NCBI RefSeq assembly: GCF_000233955.1
Contig: NZ_JH376577.1
Coordinates: forward strand, 32,239 to 96,238
Direction: 5' to 3'
Length of the DNA: 64,000 nt
Source: Paraprevotella clara YIT 11840
GTDB taxonomy: Bacteria; Bacteroidota; Bacteroidia; Bacteroidales; Bacteroidaceae
The number at the start of each line of letters is the position of its first letter. The first letter of the stretch is position 1. A program made the position numbers and the translations under genes. Positions 50,433 through 59,263 of the stretch are shown here, in pieces. The notes under the pieces are model-generated. The model was not told the origin of the DNA. It did not search any database and saw nothing but the letters and a program-made list of their open reading frames with translations.

Positions 50433-51083
50433 TTAACGCAGATTTTTTGCAGCCGCCTCGCGGGCCATCTTCACCACATCCTCCGGCAGCTCCACCGGAA
50501 GTTTCTCGTCCGGATGCGCGGCAGGGTCATACAACATGGCCGTACACACGCAATACCGCCGCCCCGTACGCTGCAGGATGTCATAATTGACGCAACACGG
50601 ATGCTCCGGCGTGCCGCAACCTTTCCAATAAGCCTCGTCGTCCGTCAGCTCGGCAAAAGTGACCGGCACGTAACCTAACGCCGTATTGATCTTCATCACG
50701 GCACTCTGGCTCGTCAACCCGAACAATTTGGCATGAGGCCACCGCAGGCGCGAAAGCGTAAAGGCCGTCTGCTTGATGCGGGTGGCCAGATGATGACGCC
50801 GGAACTTCTCTACGACAATCAGTCCCGAATTGGCCACATATTCCTTGTTTCCCCAACTTTCGATATAACAAAACCCGGCAAATTCTTCTTCATCGCCTTC
50901 GCCGGCCAAAGCTATGACAGCCTTGCGTTCCTTCATCTTCGTGGCCAGATATTCATGCGTACGGGAAGCTATCCCGGAGCCTCTCTTTTTCGCAGAATCC
51001 GTTATGGTCGCAAGAATAACATCTACATACTTTTCGTGGCTGGCATCTGCCACAACCACTCTGATTCCATCGTTGTATTCCAC
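50433..51083 (-). CDS. GNAT acyltransferase, candidate first enzyme of arginine synthesis
   Basis: This 216-aa protein starts at a GTG (51083); an in-frame TAG lies 15 bp upstream, so no earlier start exists. It has the GNAT acyl-CoA region near 95-115 (VEKFRRHHLATRIKQTAF) with the preceding strand GLIVVEKF. The cluster otherwise has no classical argA or argJ, yet makes N-succinylated intermediates through argF'. A GNAT enzyme between argR and argG is a good candidate for the missing glutamate N-acyltransferase. This is inference from place and fold. Confidence 0.75.
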   Translation of the reverse strand: MEYNDGIRVVVADASHEKYVDVILATITDSAKKRGSGIASRTHEYLATKMKERKAVIALAGEGDEEEFAGFCYIESWGNKEYVANSGLIVVEKFRRHHLATRIKQTAFTLSRLRWPHAKLFGLTSQSAVMKINTALGYVPVTFAELTDDEAYWKGCGTPEHPCCVNYDILQRTGRRYCVCTAMLYDPAAHPDEKLPVELPEDVVKMAREAAAKNLR

Positions 51084-51128
51084 TTCTTTCTTAAACTATA
51101 TACTGTTTACATAAATCGCTCCCGCTCG

Positions 51129-51154
51129 GCAGACTTGGAGCAAGCTCCGTCTGC
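51129..51154. repeat. Hairpin upstream of the GNAT gene
   Basis: GCAGAC-TT-GGAGC-AA-GCTCC-GTCTGC forms an 11-bp stem with a 2-nt bulge and 2-nt loop between argR and the GNAT gene. It could be the argR terminator or a 5' structure of the arg transcript. Confidence 0.6.
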
Positions 51155-51184
51155 GCTCGCTTACTCGCGTTTTCTACGTTATAT

Positions 51185-51661
51185 TCATTGTATGTCGGGA
51201 ATCACCTCGGCCAACCGCCGCAGAGCCAATTCGGAGGAAACTCCTTCCGCCAACACCAGTATGATGGTATCGTCTCCGGCCAATGTCCCCAATATTTCTT
51301 CAAACCTCTTGTTGTCTATATCGTATGCGATATGACTTGCATGGCCGGGCAAGGTATGAACCACGGCCAAATTGCCTGAAAATTTCACGGACAAGGCACC
51401 GGCCTGATGTACGGCAGAGGCGGTCAGATGGGTGTCCGAGACCCTTCTGTAAAGAGGCGAAGCCGGCAATACATACACATATTTGCCGGAGGCATTCGTC
51501 GCCTTGGCCACTTTCAGTTGTTTCAAATCGCGGGAAAGCGTAGCCTGAGTCAATTTGAAACCCACCTTTTTCAACTCACGCAACAACTCCTCCTGGCTTG
51601 AAATATCCTGTGCAGACACGACCATCTTGATGGCCTCCAAACGGCTGTCTTTATTCCTCAT
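51185..51661 (-). CDS. argR: Arginine repressor
   Basis: This 158-aa regulator has an N-terminal winged helix (SSQEELLRELKKVGFKLTQATLSRDLKQL, about 21-49) and a C-terminal arginine-binding oligomer domain (VVHTLPGHASHIAYDID near 101-117, GTLAGDDTIILV near 127-138). It probably controls the arg genes just downstream. Two palindromes that look like ARG boxes lie upstream of it. Confidence 0.92.
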   Translation of the reverse strand: MRNKDSRLEAIKMVVSAQDISSQEELLRELKKVGFKLTQATLSRDLKQLKVAKATNASGKYVYVLPASPLYRRVSDTHLTASAVHQAGALSVKFSGNLAVVHTLPGHASHIAYDIDNKRFEEILGTLAGDDTIILVLAEGVSSELALRRLAEVIPDIQ

Positions 51662-51688
51662 ATATCCCTATCCTTTATTACTCTGGTG

Positions 51689-51696
51689 CAAAGATA
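51689..51696 (-). promoter_or_regulatory. -7 box of argR
   Basis: The minus strand reads TATCTTTG, 28 bp upstream of the argR start. The palindrome at 51718-51730 lies where the -33 region would be, so autoregulation is likely. Confidence 0.65.
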
Positions 51697-51717
51697 TGTA
51701 TTTTAAGCCTCACCGTT

Positions 51718-51730
51718 TGCATAATATGCA
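51718..51730. promoter_or_regulatory. ARG-box-like palindrome near argR
   Basis: TGCATAATATGCA is a perfect palindrome around a single central base, close to the argR -7 box. A second copy with a 2-nt spacer is at 51813-51826. Confidence 0.6.
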
Positions 51731-51812
51731 GATATTTTCTCATTTTTATTCAAAACAAATCATATTCCACTTATTATCAAAAGAAAAACAAACTAAAGCG
51801 CCCGTTCCATTC

Positions 51813-51826
51813 TGCATATTTATGCA
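51813..51826. promoter_or_regulatory. Second ARG-box-like palindrome
   Basis: TGCATATTTATGCA repeats the TGCATA/TATGCA arms 95 bp from the first copy. The two sites could bind one ArgR hexamer with looping. It lies about 120 bp before the trpB -7 box, so it could also touch trpB. Confidence 0.55.
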
Positions 51827-51947
51827 ATACGTCCACACCGTCCTTTTCCTCTCCCATACCGTATGCCGCAGCCACGCCTCCGGTACTTTTATCAAGCATG
51901 TCTTACATATTTTCCTGCAAATCGTCATATATTCCAAACTTTTTCCG

Positions 51948-51955
51948 TAAGTTTG
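51948..51955 (+). promoter_or_regulatory. -7 box of the trpB-like gene
   Basis: TAAGTTTG lies 49 bp upstream of ATG 52005 and gives a leader of about 43 nt. Confidence 0.6.
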
Positions 51956-52004
51956 CAACTAAAGAACAAGAAATTCAATAAACACATCAAACACAATAAG
52001 CATT

Positions 52005-53366
52005 ATGGAAAAGAAAAAAAGATATTTCCTGGCAGAAGAGGACATCCCTCGCTATTGGTATAACATTCAGGCCGACATGGTGAACAAACCCATGCCGCCA
52101 CTCAATCCGGCCACCAAGCAGCCGTTGAAACCGGAAGACCTGTATCCGATTTTTGCGGAAGAACTGAGCCGTCAGGAACTGAACCAGACGGACGCGTGGA
52201 TAGAGATTCCCGAGGAAGTGCGCGAAATGTACAAATACTACCGGAGCACACCGCTCGTAAGGGCCTACGGATTGGAAAAGGCTTTGGGGACACCGGCCCA
52301 TATATACTTCAAGAACGAAAGCGTCAGCCCTATCGGCTCGCACAAACTGAACTCGGCATTGGCACAAGCTTACTACTGCAAGAAGGAGGGCGTGACGAAC
52401 GTAACGACAGAAACCGGCGCGGGCCAATGGGGAGCAGCCCTCTCCTACGCCGCCAAGGTGTTCGGACTGGAAGCGGCTGTCTATCAAGTCAAAATCAGTT
52501 ACGAGCAGAAGCCCTACCGCCGCAGCATCATGCAGACGTTCGGCGCGCAAGTCACCGCTTCCCCCTCCATGTCCACCCGTGCGGGCAAGGACATCCTGAC
52601 CAAAAACCCGAACTATCAAGGTTCTTTGGGCACGGCCATCTCGGAAGCCATCGAACTGGCACGCACGACCCCGAATTGCAAATACACGCTCGGGTCGGTA
52701 TTGAGCCACGTCACCCTGCATCAGACCATCATCGGCCTGGAAGCCGAGAAACAGATGGAAATGGCCGGTGAATATCCGGACATCATCATCGGCTGTTTCG
52801 GCGGCGGTTCCAACTTCGGCGGCATCTGTTTCCCGTTCATGCGCCATAGCATCAAGGAAGGGAAAAAGACACGTTACATCGCAGCCGAACCGGCATCGTG
52901 CCCAAAACTGACGCGCGGACATTTCCAATACGACTTCGGAGACGAAGCGGGCTACACTCCCCTCCTGCCGATGTTCACCCTGGGACACAACTTCGCTCCG
53001 GCCAACATCCATGCAGGCGGACTGCGTTACCACGGCGCGGGCGTCATCGTCTCCCAACTCCTGAAAGACGGACTGATGGAGGCCACCGACATCCAGCAAC
53101 TGGAATCCTTCGACGCGGGCTGCCTGTTCGCCAAGGCCGAAGGCATCATTCCGGCACCGGAATCCTGTCATGCCATCGCTGCCGCCATCAACGAAGCCAA
53201 GGCGTGCAAGGAGAGCGGGGAAGAAAAAGTCATCCTGTTCAACCTGTCCGGACACGGCCTCATAGATATGGCCGCTTACGACCAGTATCTGGCCGGAAAC
53301 CTGACCAACTACGAACTGAAAGACGAAGACATCCAGCACAACCTGGACGAGATTAAGGATTTGTAA
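52005..53366 (+). CDS. Tryptophan synthase beta-like protein (TrpB2 type)
   Basis: This 453-aa PLP enzyme has the TrpB2 layout: a long N-terminal extension (first 75 residues), the PLP lysine in PIGSHKLNSALAQAYY near 105-120, ETGAGQWGAALSYAA near 130-144, and GCFGGGSNFGG near 262-272. TrpB1 enzymes are about 400 aa and lie beside trpA; here no trpA is near. TrpB2 enzymes convert indole and serine to tryptophan, and some use O-phosphoserine. It stands alone with its own promoter and terminator. Confidence 0.88.
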   Translation: MEKKKRYFLAEEDIPRYWYNIQADMVNKPMPPLNPATKQPLKPEDLYPIFAEELSRQELNQTDAWIEIPEEVREMYKYYRSTPLVRAYGLEKALGTPAHIYFKNESVSPIGSHKLNSALAQAYYCKKEGVTNVTTETGAGQWGAALSYAAKVFGLEAAVYQVKISYEQKPYRRSIMQTFGAQVTASPSMSTRAGKDILTKNPNYQGSLGTAISEAIELARTTPNCKYTLGSVLSHVTLHQTIIGLEAEKQMEMAGEYPDIIIGCFGGGSNFGGICFPFMRHSIKEGKKTRYIAAEPASCPKLTRGHFQYDFGDEAGYTPLLPMFTLGHNFAPANIHAGGLRYHGAGVIVSQLLKDGLMEATDIQQLESFDAGCLFAKAEGIIPAPESCHAIAAAINEAKACKESGEEKVILFNLSGHGLIDMAAYDQYLAGNLTNYELKDEDIQHNLDEIKDL

Positions 53367-53398
53367 ACCGACGGCTCCGGCCTATCCGGCAACATATC

Positions 53399-53454
53399 AA
53401 GCGTCCATGCCCTTTCGCTCTTCCAATTACGAAGGCGAAGAGGCATGGACGCTT
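53399..53454. terminator. Terminator after trpB
   Basis: A 13-bp perfect stem (53399-53411/53442-53454) encloses further pairing (TTCGC/GCGAA). It lies 33 bp after the trpB stop and has no T-tract. Confidence 0.6.
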
Positions 53455-53536
53455 GTTTACAGGCACGAAGCCAAAGTATTAAAGTCGGACAAAACGGGGT
53501 CTCAGGAGGCTGCAAAATCATTTGGCGCAGAACGAG

Positions 53537-53582
53537 AAATCAATCTCAGCCGAACGAAAAATCGTTCGGCTGAGATTGATTT
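53537..53582. repeat. Perfect 21-bp hairpin with AAAA loop
   Basis: The arms 53537-53557 and 53562-53582 are exact inverted copies around AAAA. Part of the right arm (GAGATTGATTT) recurs at 53595-53605. It lies between convergent trpB and the KamA-like gene, so it may end both, but it is longer than most terminators. Confidence 0.85.
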
Positions 53583-53685
53583 TCAAATCTACGGAGATTG
53601 ATTTCGCAGTATCTTTCGTGCAGATTTACAACAAGTTAGACATCCACACGCGAAAGAGCAAAAGATTCAGACAAAATGAGGCTAC

Positions 53686-55809
53686 TTACCAGTCAGGCCG
53701 TAGGTCCCGGACTTCGCCTTCCCCCACATCCAGATTCGTATAACGGCCCGTCACGCTGAAATCCGGAACCGGATATTCAAAAAACGGGAAGCGACGCTCG
53801 GTCTCGCCTTCGGTATATGCCCAAAGCGTTTCATACTCACCCATATCTTCTCCCATGTCCTGCAACTGCAACAAGTAACGGTAGACCGGCTTGTTCTCCC
53901 GGATATACACTTCGTGGACACGGTCGATTATCGGGCTGTGCCTACGGGTGCGGTCGTGGTCGAACCGCAAGATGCGACGTCCCTTGGCGTCCACTCCCAC
54001 CAAGGCGAAAGACATGCTTTTGCCGATGCCGGGCAGATTGAGCACACTACGATCCGTAGCCAGGAAAGGCACGTCATGCGCGGCACAAAACTGCCGGACG
54101 GCCACGGCTTTGTTCGGTGCGCCGTCCAGGCTTTCCAGAAAGTCGTGCTCAGCCTCCGGTGCCAGACGCCCCCATGCTTTCTCCTCGGCACTTTCCTGCA
54201 AGGAACGGGCATTCGGGGCAAAGACCTCATAATTCTCCTCAAACCCTTTCACGGTGAACGTGTAATAACAAATCACGCCCAAGCTGTTCAGCACCTTCCG
54301 CAGTTTTGCCGTATGCCCCCGGCGCGAAGCCGCCACGTTGTAGACCAACTGGTTCGTGACCGCCCATCCGGTAGACAGTATCCTCCGGATGGCCTCCCGC
54401 GACTCGGGCGTGACCTCCAAAGGCGACTGGAAATGCGTCTGCACGAAAAGTTGGGTGATGCCCGCCTCTGCGGCTTTCTGCCTGAAATCGCGCAGGATGT
54501 CCAACAGTTCGTCGTCCACACGCATCGGCAAGTACACCGGCAAACGCGTCCCCAGACGGACACGTTGTAATTCCGCATACTTCTCTCCGTCGGGACGGGA
54601 CAGGTTGGCCTGCCGTTTGCGGACGGCCATCTTGCAGACGGCATCCAAGATGTTGCGCAACGTGGCATTACGGCTCATCAGCGCGTCGCCTCCCGTTATC
54701 AGGATGTCGCGTATCTGCGTGTCGTGTTCGAAATAGTCCATCAGCTTCCGCAGGCGGGTGTTCCAATTTTCTTTCGGCTTCAATTTCTCCAGCTCGAAGT
54801 TCAGCCTCCGGCTTTGGAAGTCGTACATCCGTTGGCAGGAAGCGCACAAGCCTCCGCAAGCGCGCCCCATCGTGTCGGGGATTAAGATGGCCACTTCGGG
54901 ATAGCGGCGGTGGATGTTATGCCCGCCGGGCAGCAGCCAGCCGGCCACGTTCGGTTTGCCTTCCTCGACGATGTCCTCACGTTCCCATGCGCGGATGCCG
55001 CCGAACGTCTCGACCAGGCGGGACGAATAAATGACATAACTGCGGATGGCCGCGTCGTCGTAGCCTTTCCCGGTAGGGTTCAACAAGGAGAGGTAATAAG
55101 GCGTGACAAAAACGGGAATCCCTTTTTCCTGCGCCTGTTGGTAAATGCGCAGGGTCTCGCCGGAAAGCGTACCGTCCAACATCCGGTTCAGTTCGGCGGC
55201 GCTTTTTACGGCCATGGACAAATGGAAACGGGCTTCGCCCCACCACCGGCGCACCCATCCGAGCTTTTCCGCCTCGCTGCACCCTTCCGAAAACACATAG
55301 CGTCCGGAAGAAGCCGGACGATGTTCTATCTTCCGGACCAACAACGCCATAATCCTCTCTTTGTTCGCCTCACGGATGGCCCGCACCTGTTCATTCAGCC
55401 CGTCCGGCCAACGGCGCATCCACCGGAGCACATCCTCTTTCTCCGGCACGCCGGAGGGGCCGTCATGCAACCTGGAAAACTGGTGGTACAATTCGAGTGC
55501 AAAATCCAGAGAAATCTCATCTTCCCCTATACGTCCGGACAAGAAACGCCACAACAAGGCAAGGGTCTCCACCTTCACGTCCTCCCCGACCGAAAGTTCA
55601 TGAACGACCCTGCCGTCATACTCCAACAAACGCCTTACCACCCGTACCCCTTCCGCATTCCACGACGCATCCGACAAATAAGCGTCTATCTTTTGCCGGA
55701 AAGAGGCCTCGTCCGGACTGTCTACAGCCCCGGCGAGCAATTCTGGAAATTTATTTTCGAATAACAGTCTGACCTCATGCAGGGTAACCGCCTTATTCTT
55801 TTGCGTCAT
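53686..55809 (-). CDS. KamA-family radical SAM protein, long form
   Basis: This 707-aa protein has the radical SAM cluster motif CGGLCASC (CxxxCxxC, near 313-320) followed by MYDFQSRRLNFELEK, and LITGGDALMS near 371-380, as in lysine 2,3-aminomutase. LAM itself is about 415 aa; here about 280 extra residues precede the SAM core. Some family members are EF-P lysine aminomutases or glutamate/arginine mutases. The substrate is not clear from sequence. It starts at ATG 55809. Confidence 0.8.
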   Translation of the reverse strand: MTQKNKAVTLHEVRLLFENKFPELLAGAVDSPDEASFRQKIDAYLSDASWNAEGVRVVRRLLEYDGRVVHELSVGEDVKVETLALLWRFLSGRIGEDEISLDFALELYHQFSRLHDGPSGVPEKEDVLRWMRRWPDGLNEQVRAIREANKERIMALLVRKIEHRPASSGRYVFSEGCSEAEKLGWVRRWWGEARFHLSMAVKSAAELNRMLDGTLSGETLRIYQQAQEKGIPVFVTPYYLSLLNPTGKGYDDAAIRSYVIYSSRLVETFGGIRAWEREDIVEEGKPNVAGWLLPGGHNIHRRYPEVAILIPDTMGRACGGLCASCQRMYDFQSRRLNFELEKLKPKENWNTRLRKLMDYFEHDTQIRDILITGGDALMSRNATLRNILDAVCKMAVRKRQANLSRPDGEKYAELQRVRLGTRLPVYLPMRVDDELLDILRDFRQKAAEAGITQLFVQTHFQSPLEVTPESREAIRRILSTGWAVTNQLVYNVAASRRGHTAKLRKVLNSLGVICYYTFTVKGFEENYEVFAPNARSLQESAEEKAWGRLAPEAEHDFLESLDGAPNKAVAVRQFCAAHDVPFLATDRSVLNLPGIGKSMSFALVGVDAKGRRILRFDHDRTRRHSPIIDRVHEVYIRENKPVYRYLLQLQDMGEDMGEYETLWAYTEGETERRFPFFEYPVPDFSVTGRYTNLDVGEGEVRDLRPDW

Positions 55810-56050
55810 ACATATTCTATTTTAGGGTCACACAAAAAAAACGAAACAACCGTTTCATTCTTCTAATTTAACGAAAAAAGGGCACGTCGGCAAAAGGCAG
55901 GGAATCATTTTTATTCTTTTAAAAAAACAAACCCGAAAAAACACACATTTTTGCTTATCGCTATATTTGTTACACGAAGACAGGAGGCGGCTCGGCATAG
56001 CCAAACTCGAAAAACTTTGTTTTTCGTTTGTCTCTGCACTCGCCTTTCAC

Positions 56051-56058
56051 TATCTTTG
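56051..56058 (+). promoter_or_regulatory. -7 box of ung
   Basis: TATCTTTG lies 29 bp before ATG 56088. It rules out the upstream ATG at 56028. Confidence 0.7.
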
Positions 56059-56087
56059 CAAACAGAGAATCCAACTCACATCATACC

Positions 56088-56750
56088 ATGAAAGTGAAAA
56101 TTGAAGAAAGCTGGCGGCTGCGCTTGCAGGAAGAGTTTGACAAGCCTTATTTCGAAAGGCTCACCGCTTTCGTGCGGAACGAATATGCCCATGCCCATGT
56201 GCTGCCTCCGGGCTCCCGTATCTTTTACATTTTTAATGTCTGTCCTTTTGACAAGGTGAAGGTTGTCATACTCGGGCAAGACCCATACCCCACTCCCGGG
56301 CAATATTATGGCGTCTGCTTTTCCGTCCCGAACGGAACACCCGTCCCCGGTTCTTTGGCCAACATCTTTCAGGAAATCCATCAGGATTTAGGAAAACCCG
56401 TCCCGGCTTCCGGCAATTTAGACCGTTGGGTCGCACAGGGCGTGTTCTCCTTGAACTCCGTACTGACGGTAAGGGCGTACGAAACCGGCTCCCACCGCAA
56501 CGTAGGATGGGAAACGTTCACCGATGCCGTCATCCGTAAGCTCAGCGAGGAACGGGAACATCTGGTTTTCATGCTATGGGGAAACTATGCAAAAGCCAAA
56601 AAGAACCTGATTGACGGGAAAAAACACCTGATATTGGAGGCCGCGCACCCCTCTCCGCGTTCCGCAGAACATGGCTTCTTAGGCTGCAAGCACTTCAGCA
56701 AAGCCAATACCTATTTAAAAAGCAACGGGATTCAAGCAATAGATTGGTAA
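56088..56750 (+). CDS. ung: Uracil-DNA glycosylase
   Basis: This 220-aa repair enzyme removes uracil from DNA. The start at 56088 (MKVKIEESWRLRLQ) is set by the promoter. Motifs: the water-activating GQDPYPTPGQYYGVCFSV near 63-80, the uracil-binding region FSLNSVLTVRAYETGSH near 122-138 and the leucine-loop HPSPRSAEHGFLGCKHF near 187-203. Single-gene transcript. Confidence 0.95.
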   Translation: MKVKIEESWRLRLQEEFDKPYFERLTAFVRNEYAHAHVLPPGSRIFYIFNVCPFDKVKVVILGQDPYPTPGQYYGVCFSVPNGTPVPGSLANIFQEIHQDLGKPVPASGNLDRWVAQGVFSLNSVLTVRAYETGSHRNVGWETFTDAVIRKLSEEREHLVFMLWGNYAKAKKNLIDGKKHLILEAAHPSPRSAEHGFLGCKHFSKANTYLKSNGIQAIDW

Positions 56751-56882
56751 GAACGTATATGCGTCCACGACCATCCGCTCCGGATATATACGCCCCTCAA
56801 TAAAACAACAAAACCATACCCCACAAGTAAAAATGGTTGTCCTATCCGTAACCGAGGTAACACATTATTCAACAGGTTCGGT

Positions 56883-56890
56883 TAACTTTG
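56883..56890 (+). promoter_or_regulatory. -7 box of the TonB-dependent receptor gene
   Basis: TAACTTTG lies 23 bp before ATG 56914, giving a short leader. Confidence 0.6.
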
Positions 56891-56913
56891 CCTCATCTAA
56901 AAATTAAAAAGTC

Positions 56914-58824
56914 ATGAAAAGACCATTCGCCATATCCCTGTTGGCCGGAGGAATGCTATATTCCCCATTCGCGGCTGCACAAATAGAAACGGGCAACGCC
57001 CCAAAGAACCGCTCTTTGGACGAAGTCGTAGTGACAGGCACGCGCAACGAGACTGATGCCGCACAACTCTCTGCAACGGTTTCCGTCATAGACCGCAAAC
57101 AAATAGAACAGGCCAACACGCCCTCGCTGCTTCCGATACTGACGGAACAAGTCCCGGGGCTTTTCGTATCCTCACGCGGAATCATGGGATACGGTGTATC
57201 AGGCGGAGCTGCTGGAGAAATAAATTTGAGAGGCATCAGCGGAAGTTCCGGCAGGCTGATGGTCTTGATAGACGGACATCCTCAGTACATGGGGCTTATG
57301 GGTCATCCCATAGCCGATGCCTATCAGGCCTTAATGGCCGAGAAGGTGGAGGTACTGCGTGGCCCGGCTTCTGTTTTATACGGTTCGAATGCGATGGGAG
57401 GAGTTATCAATATCATCACCAGGAAAATGCAGACAGAAGGCATAAGCACCCATGCCCACGTCGGTTACGGTTCATACAACACGCTCCAAACGGAAGCCAC
57501 CAACCGTATCCGTAAAGGACGATTCACCAGCATCGTCAGCGGTTCGTACAATCGTACCGACGGGCACCGCACAGACATGGGTTTCGAGCAATATGGCGGG
57601 TATGCCAAACTCGGATATGAGCTGTCCTCAAAGTGGAAAGCCGAAGCGGACGTGAACATCACCCACTTTAATGCTTCACAACCGGGTGAGGTCAGCCAAC
57701 CGTTACTGGATGCCGACCAAAACATCACGCGGGGAATGACGTCTTTCGCTTTGGAGAACCATTACAAAAAGACTTCCGGGAGATTGAGTTTCTTCTACAA
57801 CTGGGGACGTCATAAAATCAATGACGGCTATGCCCCGAGCAAAGGAGAAAGTCCATTGCCTTACCGTTTCCACTCCCGTGACAATATGATGGGGGTATCG
57901 TGGTATCAAAATGCACAGCTTTTCCGAGGCAACCTGCTGACCGCCGGAATAGACTGGTACCACTTTGGCGGAGAAGCATGGAATAAGTTCGTAGAAGGTC
58001 CACAAAAAGGAGAACGTAAGGACATCGTAGACAAGCAACAGAATGAAATCGCCGGTTATATAGACTTTCGCCAGAGAATCGGCTCGTGGATGACGTGGAA
58101 TGCCGGTCTCCGCATAGACCACCATAGTCAGGCGGGAACCGAATGGATTCCGCAAACCGGCCTAGCCTTTCAAATTCCGAGAAACGCTGAAATCAAACTT
58201 ACAGCCAGCAAAGGTTTCCGTTATCCGCTCATCCGCGAAATGTTCATGTGGGGAACAGCCAATCCGGATTTGAAAGCAGAAAGCATGTGGAACTATGAAC
58301 TTGCATTCAACCAACGGTTGTTTGACAATCGCCTGTCCTATGGCTTCAATCTTTTCTACATCAACGGTAAAAACATGATTACCACAGCTTCCATTGACCA
58401 CCGCATGATGAACGTAAATACGGGCAAAATCAAGAATGCCGGATTTGAAATGCAAATGGCATACCGTATATCAAAAACATGGTCGGCCGATGCCAACTAC
58501 AGTTATCTGCACATGGAACATCCTGTCATAACGGCACCGGAAAACAAGTTATATGCCGGTATGTCCTTTTCAAAAAAGAAATGGCTATTGTCCTCCGGTG
58601 TACAATATATACAAGGTCTTTATACGAACGTGAAGGTAAATGGGAAGGGCAATGAGACTTCAGAAAATTTTGTTTTGTGGAATATTCGCGGAACGTTCCA
58701 AGCCACTCGCAATCTTGCCCTTTGGCTTCGTGGAGAAAACCTATTAGCACAACGTTACGAAATCATATCCGGCTATCCGATGCCCAAAGCCACTTTTATG
58801 GGAGGAGTCAATTTCAGATTTTAG
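56914..58824 (+). CDS. TonB-dependent outer membrane receptor
   Basis: This 636-aa receptor has a signal peptide (cut after SPFAAA), a TonB box-like LDEVVVTGTRNE near 31-42, a plug domain (VPGLFVSSRG, GSSGRLMVLIDGHPQ, VEVLRGPASVLYGSNAMGGVINIITR near 144-169) and a beta-barrel ending in aromatic F (VNFRF). It lacks an N-terminal CarboxypepD_reg domain and a SusD partner, so it is more like small-ligand (metal, heme or cobalamin) receptors than SusC. The ligand is unknown. Confidence 0.9.
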   Translation: MKRPFAISLLAGGMLYSPFAAAQIETGNAPKNRSLDEVVVTGTRNETDAAQLSATVSVIDRKQIEQANTPSLLPILTEQVPGLFVSSRGIMGYGVSGGAAGEINLRGISGSSGRLMVLIDGHPQYMGLMGHPIADAYQALMAEKVEVLRGPASVLYGSNAMGGVINIITRKMQTEGISTHAHVGYGSYNTLQTEATNRIRKGRFTSIVSGSYNRTDGHRTDMGFEQYGGYAKLGYELSSKWKAEADVNITHFNASQPGEVSQPLLDADQNITRGMTSFALENHYKKTSGRLSFFYNWGRHKINDGYAPSKGESPLPYRFHSRDNMMGVSWYQNAQLFRGNLLTAGIDWYHFGGEAWNKFVEGPQKGERKDIVDKQQNEIAGYIDFRQRIGSWMTWNAGLRIDHHSQAGTEWIPQTGLAFQIPRNAEIKLTASKGFRYPLIREMFMWGTANPDLKAESMWNYELAFNQRLFDNRLSYGFNLFYINGKNMITTASIDHRMMNVNTGKIKNAGFEMQMAYRISKTWSADANYSYLHMEHPVITAPENKLYAGMSFSKKKWLLSSGVQYIQGLYTNVKVNGKGNETSENFVLWNIRGTFQATRNLALWLRGENLLAQRYEIISGYPMPKATFMGGVNFRF

Positions 58825-58836
58825 AAAGTCAACAAA

Positions 58837-58867
58837 AAAGACTTAATTCTGTACGAATTAAGTCTTT
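58837..58867. terminator. Terminator between receptor gene and tRNA-Pro
   Basis: A 13-bp perfect stem AAAGACTTAATTC/GAATTAAGTCTTT (58837-58849/58855-58867) with a 5-nt loop serves both the + strand receptor gene and the - strand tRNA-Pro transcript. Confidence 0.85.
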
Positions 58868-58870
58868 CTG

Positions 58871-58943
58871 TCGGAAAGAGGCGATTCGAACGCCCGACCC
58901 CTACGTCCCGAACGTAGTGCGCTACCAACTGCGCTACTTTCCG
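58871..58943 (-). tRNA. tRNA-Pro(CGG)
   Basis: The minus strand folds into a 73-nt cloverleaf: acceptor CGGAAAG/CTTTCCG with discriminator A, anticodon stem CTACG/CGTAG with loop TTCGGGA (anticodon CGG), T arm with GTTCGAAT. CCA is not encoded. Its promoter box TATCTTTG is at 58955-58962. Confidence 0.95.
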
Positions 58944-58947
58944 TTTT

Positions 58948-59049
58948 GCGAGTGCAAAGATAGAGTTTTTTTCTGAAACAAAAAAATATTTGTAGTTTTT
59001 TCTTAGAATATTTTGCCCACCCACCTTTTTATCTTACCTTTGCACTCGC
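58948..59049. promoter_or_regulatory. Divergent tRNA promoters with mirrored 12-bp cores
   Basis: The boxes TATCTTTG (minus, 58955-58962) and TACCTTTG (plus, 59035-59042) are each followed by CACTCGC, making exact 12-bp inverted copies CTTTGCACTCGC (58948-58959 and 59038-59049). They drive tRNA-Pro leftward and tRNA-Phe rightward. Confidence 0.8.
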
Positions 59050-59065
59050 AGAACAAGAGTAAGTC

Positions 59066-59138
59066 GGTGCCATAGCTCAGTTGGTAGAGCAAAGGACTGA
59101 AAATCCTTGTGTCCCCGGTTCGATTCCTGGTGGCACCA
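59066..59138 (+). tRNA. tRNA-Phe(GAA)
   Basis: A 73-nt cloverleaf: acceptor GGTGCCA/TGGCACC, discriminator A, anticodon stem AAGGA/TCCTT with loop CTGAAAA (anticodon GAA), T loop GTTCGATTC. CCA is not encoded. A decayed integrase starts 125 bp downstream, so the tRNA 3' end may be an attachment site. Confidence 0.96.
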
Positions 59139-59263
59139 CTTGAAAATCAGAGAGTTACAGAGATGCAGCTCTCTTTTTTTATGGTCTTTGACTGGCTCAA
59201 AACCCCTCAAATGTAACTCATGGATGCTTGCGGTTAAACCGAGAGTTAAACCAAGTAAACCGT

